NCBI GenBank assembly: GCA_019137255.1
Contig: WPDH01000222.1
Location: 1 to 29,486 of the forward strand
Direction of reading: 5' to 3'
Source of the DNA: Corinectria fuckeliana
Lineage: Eukaryota; Ascomycota; Sordariomycetes; Hypocreales; Nectriaceae
Length of the DNA: 29,486 bases
Of the stretch, positions 9,062 through 19,805 are shown piece by piece. The notes beneath the pieces are model-generated. The model searched no databases. It had not been told where the DNA came from and saw only the letters and a program-made list of their open reading frames with translations. Made by a program: the position numbers and the translations under genes. Within the stretch, counting starts at the first letter, position 1. Each line of letters begins with the position of its first letter.

Positions 9062-9483
9062 CCCTAATATTGCCAGCCTTATTCTAGCATAAATACTATC
9101 CTAAGAAGGTTAGTAACAATACTAATATAAAGGGCTATTAGAAGTTAATATATAAAGATAGTAAAAATTTTATAAACTAAATTTAGGTTAAGACCTTTCT
9201 AAGAAGAAGATATATATTTATTTATTATAAGGTAAAAACTATAAGCTTAAAAGAAAGTGTAAAAATATAACTAAGCTATATAGTTATTATACTCTTATAA
9301 GCTTAAAACAGCTTATAATATAAACTTTAAAAAGTTTAAAATAGTCTTACTTTTACAAGTTAATTATACTAATAGAAAGCTATATATAGCTAGAAAATTT
9401 ATATAATACTAAATTATAAAGTTATTTACTTTTTCTCTTTTTATTTTATTTTCTCTCTTACTATATTATTTATAATAGTAAGT
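9062..9483. other. RIP-decayed AT-rich DNA, unassigned
   Basis: Composition drops sharply at about 9062, right after the island. About 420 bases hold no open frame, and I could not match them to a family with confidence. The sequence continues on the far side of copy B (after 11349), which inserted into it. Confidence 0.5.
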
Positions 9484-9499
9484 TACCTTTTTAATATTA
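9484..9499. repeat. Target-site duplication, left, of copy B
   Basis: TACCTTTTTAATATTA, identical to 11334-11349 on the other side of the element. A 16-base duplication is typical of LINE-type target-primed insertion. Confidence 0.85.
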
Positions 9500-11333
9500 A
9501 CCTATTATAAATATTTAATAGTTACTCTTACTATATTTTAGTTATACTCTTAAAATCTATTCTAACCTAACTAACTTTCTTTATAAACCTTTTTTACTTT
9601 TTTTCCACTCTTATATTATTACTATATTATATATAATAAGTAGGCTAAGTAAAATAGAGAATATTAAGATTATAAACTATCTTTCTCCTCCTCTTAAGAA
9701 AAATTTTTTACTATAAAACCTACTCTTACTATAAGCTAAGCCTAGTATAAAAATAACTTATAATTAATTTAAAAATCTTATTACTAAAACTAAATATAAA
9801 CTTAAAGTAATTATCCTAAGAGCTACTTTTCTCTTAGTTTAGAAAATAGTAATAATTTTAGCTAATATTACTATAAGTTATACCTAATATATAAGTAGTA
9901 AGATTCTAATCTTACTATCTCTTATAGAAATAATTATAACTACTATTAAAAAAGTAGTATTAGCTACTTTTTAGAAAATACTTATTAAGACTTTAACTTA
10001 AACTTAAGTTACTTATAATAAGAAGATACTCTTATCTCTAATAATACTAATATTAAAAATAATCCTCTCTTATCTTAGTAAGAAGATTATTATTAGGTTA
10101 CTTAGTATAGCTCTTAATATTATATCTTATATACTATTAGATATTATAATAATTATTAATTATACTCTCTTAAGAGGTTACTTCTTACTTATAATAGTCT
10201 TATACTACCTTTTTAATAGGAATATTATAGTTCTCTTTTATAAACTAATTATAAATCTCCTAAAAGATAATACTTAGATTCTTACTATCTTTAGTATAAG
10301 TATATATTAAGTCTTAAAATAGTTTATAATAGTTACTAAGAGAGTTTTAACTAGCTATATAAAAGGCTTACTTAAAAATCTTATAGTAAATATCTAATAA
10401 GTAAATAGTATTAANNTAATAAATATAAATAAACTTTATAACTAAGATATAATTATAACTATAAAAGTTTATTAGACTAAGTCTTATTTAAAAGAGATTT
10501 AACTTAAGTAATACTTTAAGTATTTTTACTTTAAATATATTATATAGTACTATTAGGAATAAGCTAGATATAGCTATTATAAAAGAGCTTACTATATAAG
10601 AGATATAATATATCTTATTTTTACTAGTAAGATCCTTTTAGTATATTATAACTATAATAGTATATACTTAGTATAGTTTTATATATATTATATAATATAA
10701 AAAGAGTAAAAATAAGTAAGAAATATTTATATAAAAAGACTTATATAGTTTAGTATCTTAAGTAAGTAATATAAATATATAGTATACTTACTATAAGATA
10801 TAATAATACTAATATTAATACTAATTATAGTACTAAACTATTTTGCTTAAAAGGGGCTTAAATAGCTCTTAAAGTAGCCTTAGGCTAAACTAAACTTAAG
10901 TTTAAGTCTAACTCTTATAGTATTTAGACTAATTAACTAATTAAGAGAGTAAATACTATTAAAAGCTAAAAGATATATACTAATACTAGTTAGTAAGAAG
11001 AATAATACCTAAGAGGATAAGAATAAGTAATATAAGTAACTTAGACCTAATTAGAGACTAATTAAATTCTAGTATATAATTTAAGCTAAGCCTTATAAAA
11101 ACTTATTATTATAAGTATATAATTAGCTTTTCTTATAAAGTAGACCTACTTATAACTTATATTATTATATATATATATTAAGCTTAACTTACTTCTCTCT
11201 TAAGTAAGAGTAGTAAAAGGTTTTTTATCTTATAGCTTACTATTAGGGTTTTTCTCTTTTATTATAAATTAGTTTAAGTTATTTAAAAGAAAAACTAGAT
11301 AGCTGTAAGCTAAATTAGGTATAAATAAATAAA
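9500..11333 (+). mobile_element. LINE-like ORF1-only element, copy B (type copy)
   Basis: Best-delimited member of the family. It starts ACCTATTATAAATATTTAATAG, ends in an (AAAT)n tail, and is framed by a perfect 16-base duplication. Ignoring stops, the plus strand from about 9680 reads as a Tad/I-type LINE ORF1 (gag): a Pro/Ser/Thr-rich N-terminus, an RNA-binding middle part, then three CCHC knuckles at about 10510-10690. In the knuckles, Cys and His positions are all Tyr codons, as RIP would cause (first knuckle Y-x2-Y-x4-Y-x4-Y, from CX2CX4HX4C). A short C-terminal segment with Asn/Thr repeats near 10805-10830 follows, then the non-coding end and tail. There is no endonuclease or RT between ORF1 and the tail. 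ORF1 normally binds the element's RNA; mobilisation would need enzymes from another LINE. NN at 10415-10416 hides about 100 bases. Confidence 0.8.
10415..10416. other. Assembly gap (NN)
   Basis: Two-base N run in copy B. Comparison with copy A (2065-2150) shows about 100 missing bases. Confidence 0.8.
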
Positions 11334-11349
11334 TACCTTTTTAATATTA
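11334..11349. repeat. Target-site duplication, right, of copy B
   Basis: Perfect 16-base match to 9484-9499, immediately after the (AAAT)n tail. Confidence 0.85.
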
Positions 11350-12689
11350 TATTATATAATATAAATTATATATTAATAGTATATTTATTAGCTTTTACTA
11401 TTAATTATATATATATTAATAATATTTCTAATATATTAAAAAGTTATACTTATATATAATCTTACTATAAATTTGTTTTTTTTATACTATTAAACTTAAT
11501 AAAGTATAAGTTTATATAAAGTTATATAAATATATATTAATATATCTCTTAATAAGAGAACTTAGTATATTACTTTTTATTATATTATTATATATTATAT
11601 CTTATATCTTAAGGCTTATTAATTAGAACTTTATATATTAAGCTAGTTTTTAAGCAGTTATAAAAAGGTGCTAAAAGAGTTTAGTATTAATAAAGCTAAA
11701 AAAAAAAGAAAGAAAATAAAGCTTTCTACTTATTTAACTTAAATACCTATATAAACTGTTAACTATCTTAGTAGCTAAGCTTTATTATTTCTTAGTAAAT
11801 AATCTTTCTATTTAGCTTAAGCTAAGTAAAGCTTAAATTATAATACTTTATTTTAATTAAGCTTTATATTATATCTTATTTACCTTTTTACCTTTTATAC
11901 CTAACTAATTTAACTTTTCTAAACTAAAACTTTCTTAGCTTATAACTTTTTTATAAATATTTTAATACCTTCTTAGCTAGCTATTTAAACTAGCTTTATA
12001 TAGCCTAGTAGCTTTTTAAGTTATAAGCCTAACTTTATATTATTTTATATCTTCTTAAGAAATCTAGTCTTATTATATAATTTAAGTTAATTTCTAGTTA
12101 GCTATTATTTTATTTTATAAGCTTTTCTTAATATCTTACTAAATAAAAGAAAGTAATATAATAAATAGTATATATAGAAAAACTATATAAGATATTATAC
12201 TTAAAACTATAAGATATAGTATTTATTTCTTAATAAGTAATATAATTAATAAAATATTAATCTTAAATATTAAAGTATAACTTTATAATAAACCTCTCTT
12301 TTTAATCTTAATAGCTTTTAAAAACTTATTTAGCTAATATAATATTAAAGTTATCTCTTATTAAGCTAATAAGCTAAGCTAACCTTTTTTAATATAATCT
12401 TAAAATACTATTTTTAATATAAATAGTAATATAACTATAATATAAATTACTTATTATACTATTTAGATAAAAAGCTTTAGTTATAATATATATATAAATA
12501 CTTACTTACTAAAAAACCTTCTTATAAAATAACTAGTTTTTACTTATTATAACTTAAATCTGTTTTTAAAATTTATTTTAATATTAGAATTTAAATTTTT
12601 ATATATATATTACTTTAAGAATAATAATATATTAAGACTAGAATAATAATACTAATATGCTTTTAATAGCTATTAATTTAAGAGTGTAT
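11350..12689. other. RIP-decayed AT-rich DNA, unassigned
   Basis: About 1.3 kb with no open frame and almost no CA or TG. It may include the 5' region of the LINE ORF1 relic that follows and the continuation of the pre-insertion DNA at 9062-9499. Nothing firmer can be supported. Confidence 0.4.
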
Positions 12690-14270
12690 AAACTTAACTA
12701 AAGTTAATATAACCCTCTTATAAGAATCAGCTAGTATATATTAAGTAAAAATAATAAACCTATTATTAAACTAACTAAAATACTAGTAGATAACTTAAAA
12801 AACAAAATATATAATATTATCACTAAAATTATCTCTATTAAATCTCTTAAACAAGTTTAGTATATTATTTAAGCTTATATATTTATATATAAGTTATAAG
12901 CTTATATCTTATATAAGAAAAATACTATATATAACTATAAAACTACTCTTAAAAAGTAAATTACTATAAATATTATTATAACTTTTACCTCTATTATTAA
13001 TATAGCTCTTATTATACTTTTAGATTATAAGAAAGGCTAACTTTTATATATATTAATTATAGTATAAAACTTATTATTTTTAAACTAAAAAAGTATAAAG
13101 TAAATAACTTAAAGCTATATTAAGTATAAAGTTATAATTTAAATAAGAAATATACCTTTTAATATTAATAGTTAAACCTTAAAAAATACTATTAAGATAG
13201 TAAATTAAGCTTATAATAACTCTAGTATTATTATAGTAAGAAAGCTACTAAGTAGTAATACTATTTTTATATTTTATATAGTAAATAAGATATAAGCTAT
13301 TTACACTAAAGATTAAGCTATTAAAGCTTTTAATAATAGTATAGTTTTTTCCCTTTTAATATTTATAATAATAATAAAAAGAATCTAACTTATATTTATT
13401 TTAAATAATACTAATAAGCTTATTAAAAAAATTAATAAATTTAACTAACTAAAAATCCTTTAAGTTAAAAAGTAAAAGACTAGTTAACTTAGCCTTAGTG
13501 TAAAAATAAACCTTATCTTATATACTAGCTTTATTAAAAAGGCTAACTACTTATATAATAATAGCTTACTATTTAATATATAACTATATAATTATAAGCC
13601 CTTTAATAAGAGGCTTTAAACTATCTTATATTATAACTATTTTAAGTTTAGATACTTAGCTTAAAACTATAAATTAGCCCTAACTTATAAATAATATAAA
13701 AGTGCTATATATACTAATAGAGAAGAATACTTAACTAAATATAAAAAGATCTTTTTAAATTATATTTTTTATAAGAGTAAATACTTAGCTTAAAGTTATA
13801 ACTACTTTATTATAGCTTTATACTAAGCTTATAATAAGAAAAAATACTTAGATAGACTTTTTTACTTTTAAGAATATATAATAATTAACTTTTTAACTTA
13901 AAAGCTTTTACTTTTACTACTCTTTTTATTAGCTTAGCTTATATAGTTTTTATTAAGAAAACTTAAAAGGCTTTTTAGCTTAATAAATAAACTATATATA
14001 ATATCTACTAGTTTAGTCTTAATATAAACTTAAGCTGCTTATATATTATTCCCTCTCTTAATAATTATCTTAGTCTTATTACTATTATTATCCTCTTTTC
14101 TAACTACTAATTAATACTAGTACTATATTAAAATACTAATTATTAAGCTACTTTTACTTATATTATACTATAAGCTTATAGTAAATATAATATAATTATA
14201 CTTTTTAAGCTAAATAAGAACTTTAAGATAAAAGTCTTAACTTACTTAAAATATTATAACTATTATATAG
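12690..14270 (+). pseudogene. Second LINE ORF1 (gag) relic with three CCHC knuckles
   Basis: A plus-strand LINE ORF1 relic different in sequence from the 1.84-kb family. A segment near 13200-13290 reads like the conserved VxRxLPSGDTVxxF block of Tad-type ORF1 (observed IIIVRKLLSSNTIFIF). At 13629-13815 lie three knuckles whose Cys and His positions are all Tyr: YYNYFKFRYLAxNY fits CX2CX4HX4C, YKxYKSAIYTNREEY fits CX2CX4HX5C, and YIFYKSKYLAxSY fits the third with Trp changed to stop. A low-complexity tail once rich in Pro and Ser follows to about 14270. No endonuclease or RT is visible before copy C at 14843. It is dead through RIP. Family assignment rests on knuckle spacing and order. Confidence 0.65.
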
Positions 14271-14842
14271 TTTACTATAGTAAGTATATAATAATTTATA
14301 TAAATAAATAGTATAAGCTTAAGTTATAAATATTATAAGTAGAAAAAAACTAAGTTAGTATTACTTTTATAAAAACCTAATATTAAATTACTATTTTATA
14401 TAATTGTTTAAATAGTAAAAGTAACTTACTTATATTATAAGTCTTAACTAGTATTATACTAAATAACTATATACTTTTTAATAGTAATTTTAACTTTTAC
14501 TACTTACTTTAAGACTATTATAACTACTTAAACAAAGATAGTAATAGCCTTATAAAAAAAGTATTATAACTTTATATTAGCTTTTTACCTCTTATAAGAT
14601 AGTTATTAAGTTAGCTTAAGACTATTATAATAGTACTTTAAACTTAGCTTAAGCTACTAAAACTATTAATACTACTTATATAAGAACTAATTATAACTTA
14701 AAAAGATCTAACTATTTTTTTTAGTATATTTATATTATAAATACTTATAAAAAGATAGTTTTTAAGCTAAACCTTAGATTTAACTAAAATAAAACCTACT
14801 AGTAAAAAACAGCTAATAAAATAATAGTTTATTTTTATTATA
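14271..14842. other. RIP-decayed AT-rich DNA, unassigned
   Basis: Follows the second LINE ORF1 relic. I looked for the start of an AP-type endonuclease domain, which would be expected in an autonomous LINE, and did not recognise one. Confidence 0.4.
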
Positions 14843-15555
14843 TATTTATTTATTTATTTATTTATTTATATCTTATTTTAACTTTATAGTTATTTAGACT
14901 TTTTTTTAAGTAGCTTAAACTAGTTTATAATAAAAAGAAAAAACCTAATAGTAAGCTATAAGATAAAAAACCTTTTACTACTCTTACCTAAAATAAAACT
15001 AAGTTAAGCTTAGTATATATATATAGTAGTATAAGTTTTAAAGTAAGTTTACTTTATAAGAAAAGCTAGTTATATACTTATTTTAATAAATCCTTATAAG
15101 ACTTTACTTAAATTATATACTAAAATTTAATTAATTTTAAGTTAAGTCTAAGTTACTTATACTACTTATTCTTCTTATTCTTCTAAGTATTATTCTTATT
15201 ACTAACTAGTATTAGTATATCTTTTTTAACTTTTAATAGTATTTACTCTCTTAGTTAGTTAATTAGTCTAAATACTATAAGAGCTAAACTTAGACCTAAG
15301 TCTAATATAGCTTAAAACTACTTTAAAAGCTACTTAAGCTCTTTTTAGACTAAGTAGTTTAGTATTATAGTTAGTACTAGTATTAATACTATTATATCTT
15401 ATAGTAAGTATATTATATATTTATATTACTTACTTAGAATACTAAACTATATAAGTCTCTTTAAGTAGGTATTTCTTACTTATTTCTACTTTTTTTATAC
15501 TATATAGTATATATAGGATTATATTAAGTGTAAGCTGTTATAATTATAATATACT
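14843..15555 (-). mobile_element. 5'-truncated LINE-like copy C
   Basis: Reverse-complement copy of the last ~0.7 kb of the 1.84-kb family. The (AAAT)n tail appears as TTTATTTATTTATTTATTTA at about 14846-14868, and homology stops at about 15555 within the knuckle region. Loss of the 5' part with an intact tail is typical of incomplete LINE reverse transcription. It lies just upstream of the DUF3435 relic. Confidence 0.75.
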
Positions 15556-15995
15556 CTCTTAAATAATTATATAGTTTTAAGCCTACTATTTTTAGTAACT
15601 AATATTACTATTTCCCGCTGTTTATTTACTAGGAAAACTAGTACTGTTTTTATATTACTATCTTAATATATAAGCTATTAGACTCTAGTTAAGTTACTTA
15701 AAAGTACCTTTTAAGTTACTTATTTACTATAAGTTATAGTATTTATATTACTACTTATTTATATACTAAGCCTTATTATAACTATTTTCTGTTTTCTGTT
15801 TTTTATTACTAGATTCTTATATATTAGCTAAGTGATAAATATATAAGTGTATATAAAAAGGTTACTAGCTAACCTAGTAGTAAAAAACTTTTCTTCTTAT
15901 ATTTATAACACTTTAATATATTATAAGTAATAAAGTAATAATCTTTTTTTACTATCTTAGCTAAGTCTAATAACTTTTTTAGTAACTAAAATAGT
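15556..15995. other. AT-rich spacer before the DUF3435 relic
   Basis: About 440 bases between copy C and the putative start of the recombinase relic. It would hold the promoter of that gene if the start is right. A few CG and TG dinucleotides survive (TTTCCCGCTG near 15611). No feature is identified. Confidence 0.4.
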
Positions 15996-16884
15996 ATGTT
16001 TAATATTAGCTTATACTAAGCCTTAAATAATAGTATAAATCTTAGTAATATTAATAGTAATACTAATAATAGATTAAGACTTTATAATAGTTATACTTTT
16101 TCTTTTAAGTATTATTTTTATATAAAAAAGAAATTTAATAAAAACTAAGTAGCTAAAAAACATTATATCTTATATATAATTAAACAACTTAATAAAATTA
16201 AGTAGTAGTAAAACAAGTATATATTATTATTACTTCTTATATACTATACTATTAATAGCTTTAGGTATTATATATTTACTAAGTAGAATCTTATATATAC
16301 TATATATATAATATCTTAATTAAGAATATAAATGTCTTTTTTAAATAGATTATAATATAAATAACTAGATATAAAAGGTAAAAACTCTCTAGTTTAAAAT
16401 CTTTCTTCTTTTTTAAAGTTTATTAGAAAAAGTTCTAACTAGTGTATAAAAAGCTTATAAATAAGCGGATTAATTATAAGTTAAATAATAAAATACTTAC
16501 TATAAGTTTCTTTTTACTTTTAATACTTTTAGAGGCTTACTATTACTACTTAAGTTATTAGAGAACTTATAAAGAAGTATTATTTAAGTTTTTAATAATT
16601 AGAGAATAAATATATATTAATAGACAACCTTAAGCTGTAAGCTAACACTACTATTAGTACTATATAAGAAAAGTTTTAAATTATTAAGTATTATATTCTT
16701 ACTCTGCTTTTTTTTTTACTTATTACTTTAAGTAGATTTAAGCTAAAAGCACTTTTATACTTATACTATAAAGATATTAAAGTTATCTTAGCTTAAAACC
16801 TAAATAGCAAGCCTTATAAAACCTTAATTTGTTTTACACTTTATTTTACTAAGACTTTTCTTAGGCTAAAAGTAATATAAGTAA
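15996..16884 (+). pseudogene. DUF3435-type tyrosine recombinase relic, N-terminal half
   Basis: One frame beginning at ATG 15996 (MFNIS...) runs through stops to 16884 and shows the N-terminal order of fungal DUF3435 proteins. It includes a VIRELIKKYYLSF-like block near 16550, a DDL-type helix (observed IDNLKLxANTTISTI) from 16620, and ILTLLFFLLITLSRFKLKAL near 16700. The conserved segment LxYKDIxVxLxxNPNxxPYxxL...FTKTFLxxK follows at about 16755-16866. Stops stand where Gln, Trp or Arg are expected. The family contains tyrosine recombinases, including the 'captain' proteins that move Starship elements; I infer, but cannot prove, a DNA recombinase role. A Gypsy element interrupts the frame exactly after 16884, and the second half resumes at 22072. 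Confidence 0.65.
16880..16884. repeat. Gypsy target-site duplication, left (AGTAA)
   Basis: AGTAA directly before the LTR start at 16885 and again at 22067-22071 after the LTR end. Five bases is the usual Ty3/Gypsy duplication. Counting it once keeps the DUF3435 frame. Confidence 0.8.
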
Positions 16885-17273
16885 TATTATAGCCTGGGTT
16901 AAAACTAAGCAGTTATAACTAGTAAAACTATTTTAATACCTACTTTTTTCTTCTTACTATATAAAACTATATATATTTATTAAATAAGCTTTATTTAACA
17001 CAGTTTAATACTAACTAATATATATATATTAAATAAGCACTATTTAACATAGTTTAACTACTTTATAACTATAGTATATAAACACTTATTTAGCATATTA
17101 AATAAGAGTCTTAAGCTTCTTAGCTATTAACACACTTAGTTATATTAAATCTACTATTTTACTATTACTAGACTATAACTTATATTACTTACTATAATAT
17201 TTTAAACTACTTATTTAAACACTTTTACATTTTAAACCTATTTTATACTTATAGGTTAAACTTAGCTATTATA
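16885..17273 (+). repeat. Gypsy 5' LTR (389 bp)
   Basis: Starts TATTATAGCCTGGG, a RIP form of TGTTACAGC, and ends GCTATTATA, a RIP form of GCTGTTACA. It aligns without length change to 21678-22066. An internal block around TATTTAACAxAGTTTAA occurs twice in each LTR. Confidence 0.8.
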
Positions 17274-17404
17274 TATTAATAGTTCTTATTTAGTATTTTA
17301 CTATATTAACTTAAGTAATAATTTAAATTAGTTATTATAACTTTAATAACTTTATTTAGCTTAGAAATATTCTAAGAGAAGTAACTTTAAGATAATATAT
17401 ATAT

Positions 17405-18886
17405 ATTTATTTATTTATACCTAATTTAGCTTATAGCTATCTAGTTCTTTTTTTAAGTAACTTAGACTAATTTATAATAAGAGGGAAAAACTCTAATAGT
17501 AAGCTATAAGATAAAAAACCTCTTACTACTCTTACTTAAGAGAGAAGTAAGTTAAGCTTAATATATATATATAATAATATAAGTTATAAGTAGGTTTATT
17601 TTATAAGAAAAGCTAATTATATACTTATAATAATAAGTTCTTATAAGACTTAGCTTAAATTATATACTAGAATTTAATTAGTCTTAAGTTAAGTTTAAGT
17701 TACTTATATTACTTATTTTTATTCTTTTAGGTAATATCTTTTTTACTAACTAGTATTAGTATATCTTTTTTCACTTTTAATAGTATTTACTCTCTTAATT
17801 AGTTAATTAGTCTAAATACTATAAAAGTTAGACTTAAATCTAAGTTTAGTCTAGCTTAAGACTACTTTAAGAGCTATTTAAGCTCTCTTTAAGTAAAGTA
17901 GTTTAGTATTATAGTTAGTATTAGTATTAATATTACTATATTTTATAATAAGTATACTATATATTTATATTACTTACTTAAAATACTAAACTATATAAGT
18001 CTTTTTATATAAGTATTTCTTACTTATTTTTACTTTTTTTATATTATATAATATATATAAGATTATACTAAGTATAAGCTATTATAATTATAATATACTA
18101 AAAAAATCTTACTAGTAAAAGTAAAATATATAATATTTCTTATATAATAAGCTTTCTTATAATAGTTATATTTAACTTATTTTTAATAGTATTATATAAT
18201 ATATTTAAAATAAAAGTACTTAAAGTATTATTTAAGTTAAATCTTTTTTAAATAAGACTTAATTTAATAAACTTTTATAATTATAATTATATTTTAGTTA
18301 TAAAGTTTATTTANNCTTAATATTATTTACTTATTAGATATTTACTATAAGGTTTTTAAGTAAGTCTCTTATATAACTAGTTAAAACTCTTTTAGTAATT
18401 ACTATAAACTATTTTAAGACTTAATATATACTTATACTAAAAATAATAAGAATCTAAGTATTATCTTTTAAGAGATTTATAATTAGTTTATAAAAAAAGA
18501 CTATAATATTCTTACTAAAAAAGTAATATAAGACTATTATAAGTAAGAAATAACCTTTTAAAAGGGTATAATTAATAATTATTATAGTATCTAATAATAT
18601 ATAAAATATAATATTAAAAGCTATACTAGATAACTTAATAATAATCTTCTTACTAAAATAAGAAAAGATTACTTTTAATATTAGTACTATTAAGAGTAAA
18701 AGTATTCTCTTATTATAAGTAATTTAAGCTTAAGTTAAGATCTTAATAAGTATTTTCTAAAAGGTAGCTAATACTACTTTTTTAATAATAATTATAATTA
18801 TTTCTATAAGAGATAGTAAGATTAAGATCTTATTACTTATATATTAAGTATAACTTATAGTAGTATTAACTAAGATTACTATTATA
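17405..18886 (-). mobile_element. LINE-like copy D, 3' part
   Basis: Reverse-complement copy of the 1.84-kb family, with the tail at the left (ATTTATTTATTTATA near 17405-17419). It contains the ORF1 relic. Its 5' part continues at 19530-19805 after copy E, with about 70 bases lost at the join. NN at 18314-18315 is at the same internal place as in B and F. Copy D lies inside the Gypsy element. Confidence 0.75.
18314..18315. other. Assembly gap (NN)
   Basis: Two-base N run in copy D at the position corresponding to the gaps in copies B and F. Confidence 0.8.
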
Positions 18887-19528
18887 ATCTTATATATACT
18901 ATATAATATAAAAAGAGTAAAAATAAGTAAGAAATACTTATATAAAAAGACTTATATAGTTTAATATTTTAAGTAAGTAATATAAATATATAGTATACTT
19001 ACTATAAAATATAATAGTATTAATACTAATACTAACTATAGTATTAAACTATCTTACTTAAAAAGAGCTTAAATAGCTCTTAAAGTAGTCTTAAGCTAAA
19101 CTAGATTTAAGTTTAAGTTTAACTCTTATAATATTTAAATTAATTAACTAATTAAGAGAGTAAATACTATTAAAAGCTAAAAAAAGTATACTAATATTAG
19201 TTAGTAAGAAGAATAATACCTAAGAGAATAAGAATAAGTAATATAAGTAACTTAAACTTAACTTAAAACTAATTAAATTTTAATATATAATTTAAGCTAA
19301 GCCTTATAAGAACTTATTATTATAAGTNNATAAAGTAAACCTACTTATAACTTATATTACTATATATATATACTAAGCTTAACTTACTCTCCTCTTAAGT
19401 AAGAGTAATAAGAGGTTTTTTATCTTATAACTTACTATTAGAGTTTTTCTCTCTTATTATAAATTAGTTTAAGTTACTTAAAAGAAAGACTAAATAGTTA
19501 TAAGCTAAATTAAGTATAAATAAATAAA
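18887..19528 (+). mobile_element. 5'-truncated LINE-like copy E, nested in D
   Basis: Forward copy of the last ~0.64 kb of the family, ending in AAATAAATAAAG at about 19517-19528. It lies between the two parts of the reverse copy D, so it inserted into D. Its 5' truncation falls within about 50 bases of that of copy C. NN at 19328-19329 hides about 20 bases. Confidence 0.7.
19328..19329. other. Assembly gap (NN)
   Basis: Two-base N run in copy E, near the point where copy A0 also has one. Confidence 0.8.
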
Positions 19529-19529
19529 G

Positions 19530-19805
19530 ATTTTTAAATTAATTATAAGTTGTTTTTATACTAAGCTTAGCTTATAGTAAGAGTAGGTTTTATAGTAAAA
19601 ATTTTTCTTTAAAGAGAGAAGAGAGATAGTTTATAATCTTAATATTTTTTATTTTACTTAGCTTATATCTTATATATAATATAATAATAATATAAGAGTG
19701 AAAAAAGAGTAAAAAAAGTCTATAAAAAAAGTTAGTTAAGTTAAAATAGATTTTAAAAGTATAACTAAAGTATAATAAGAGTAACTATTAAATGTTTATA
19801 AAAGG
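19530..19805 (-). mobile_element. LINE-like copy D, 5' end
   Basis: Reverse complement of the first ~275 bases of the family (compare 9500-9775), ending at AAATGTTTATAAAAGG. This completes copy D on the far side of copy E. Confidence 0.75.

Noticed and set aside
9180..9400. Possible Tc1/mariner helix-turn-helix reading before copy B
   Set aside because: The decayed translation was only vaguely similar and could not be extended or matched to a DDE region.
9500..11333. 1.84-kb repeat as a long LTR
   Set aside because: Duplications are 16 bases and not 4-6, ends are not TG...CA, the tail is (AAAT)n, and the interior reads as ORF1 with knuckles; a LINE-type origin fits better.
14271..14842. LINE endonuclease after the second ORF1 relic
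   Set aside because: No recognisable endonuclease block in any frame that I translated.
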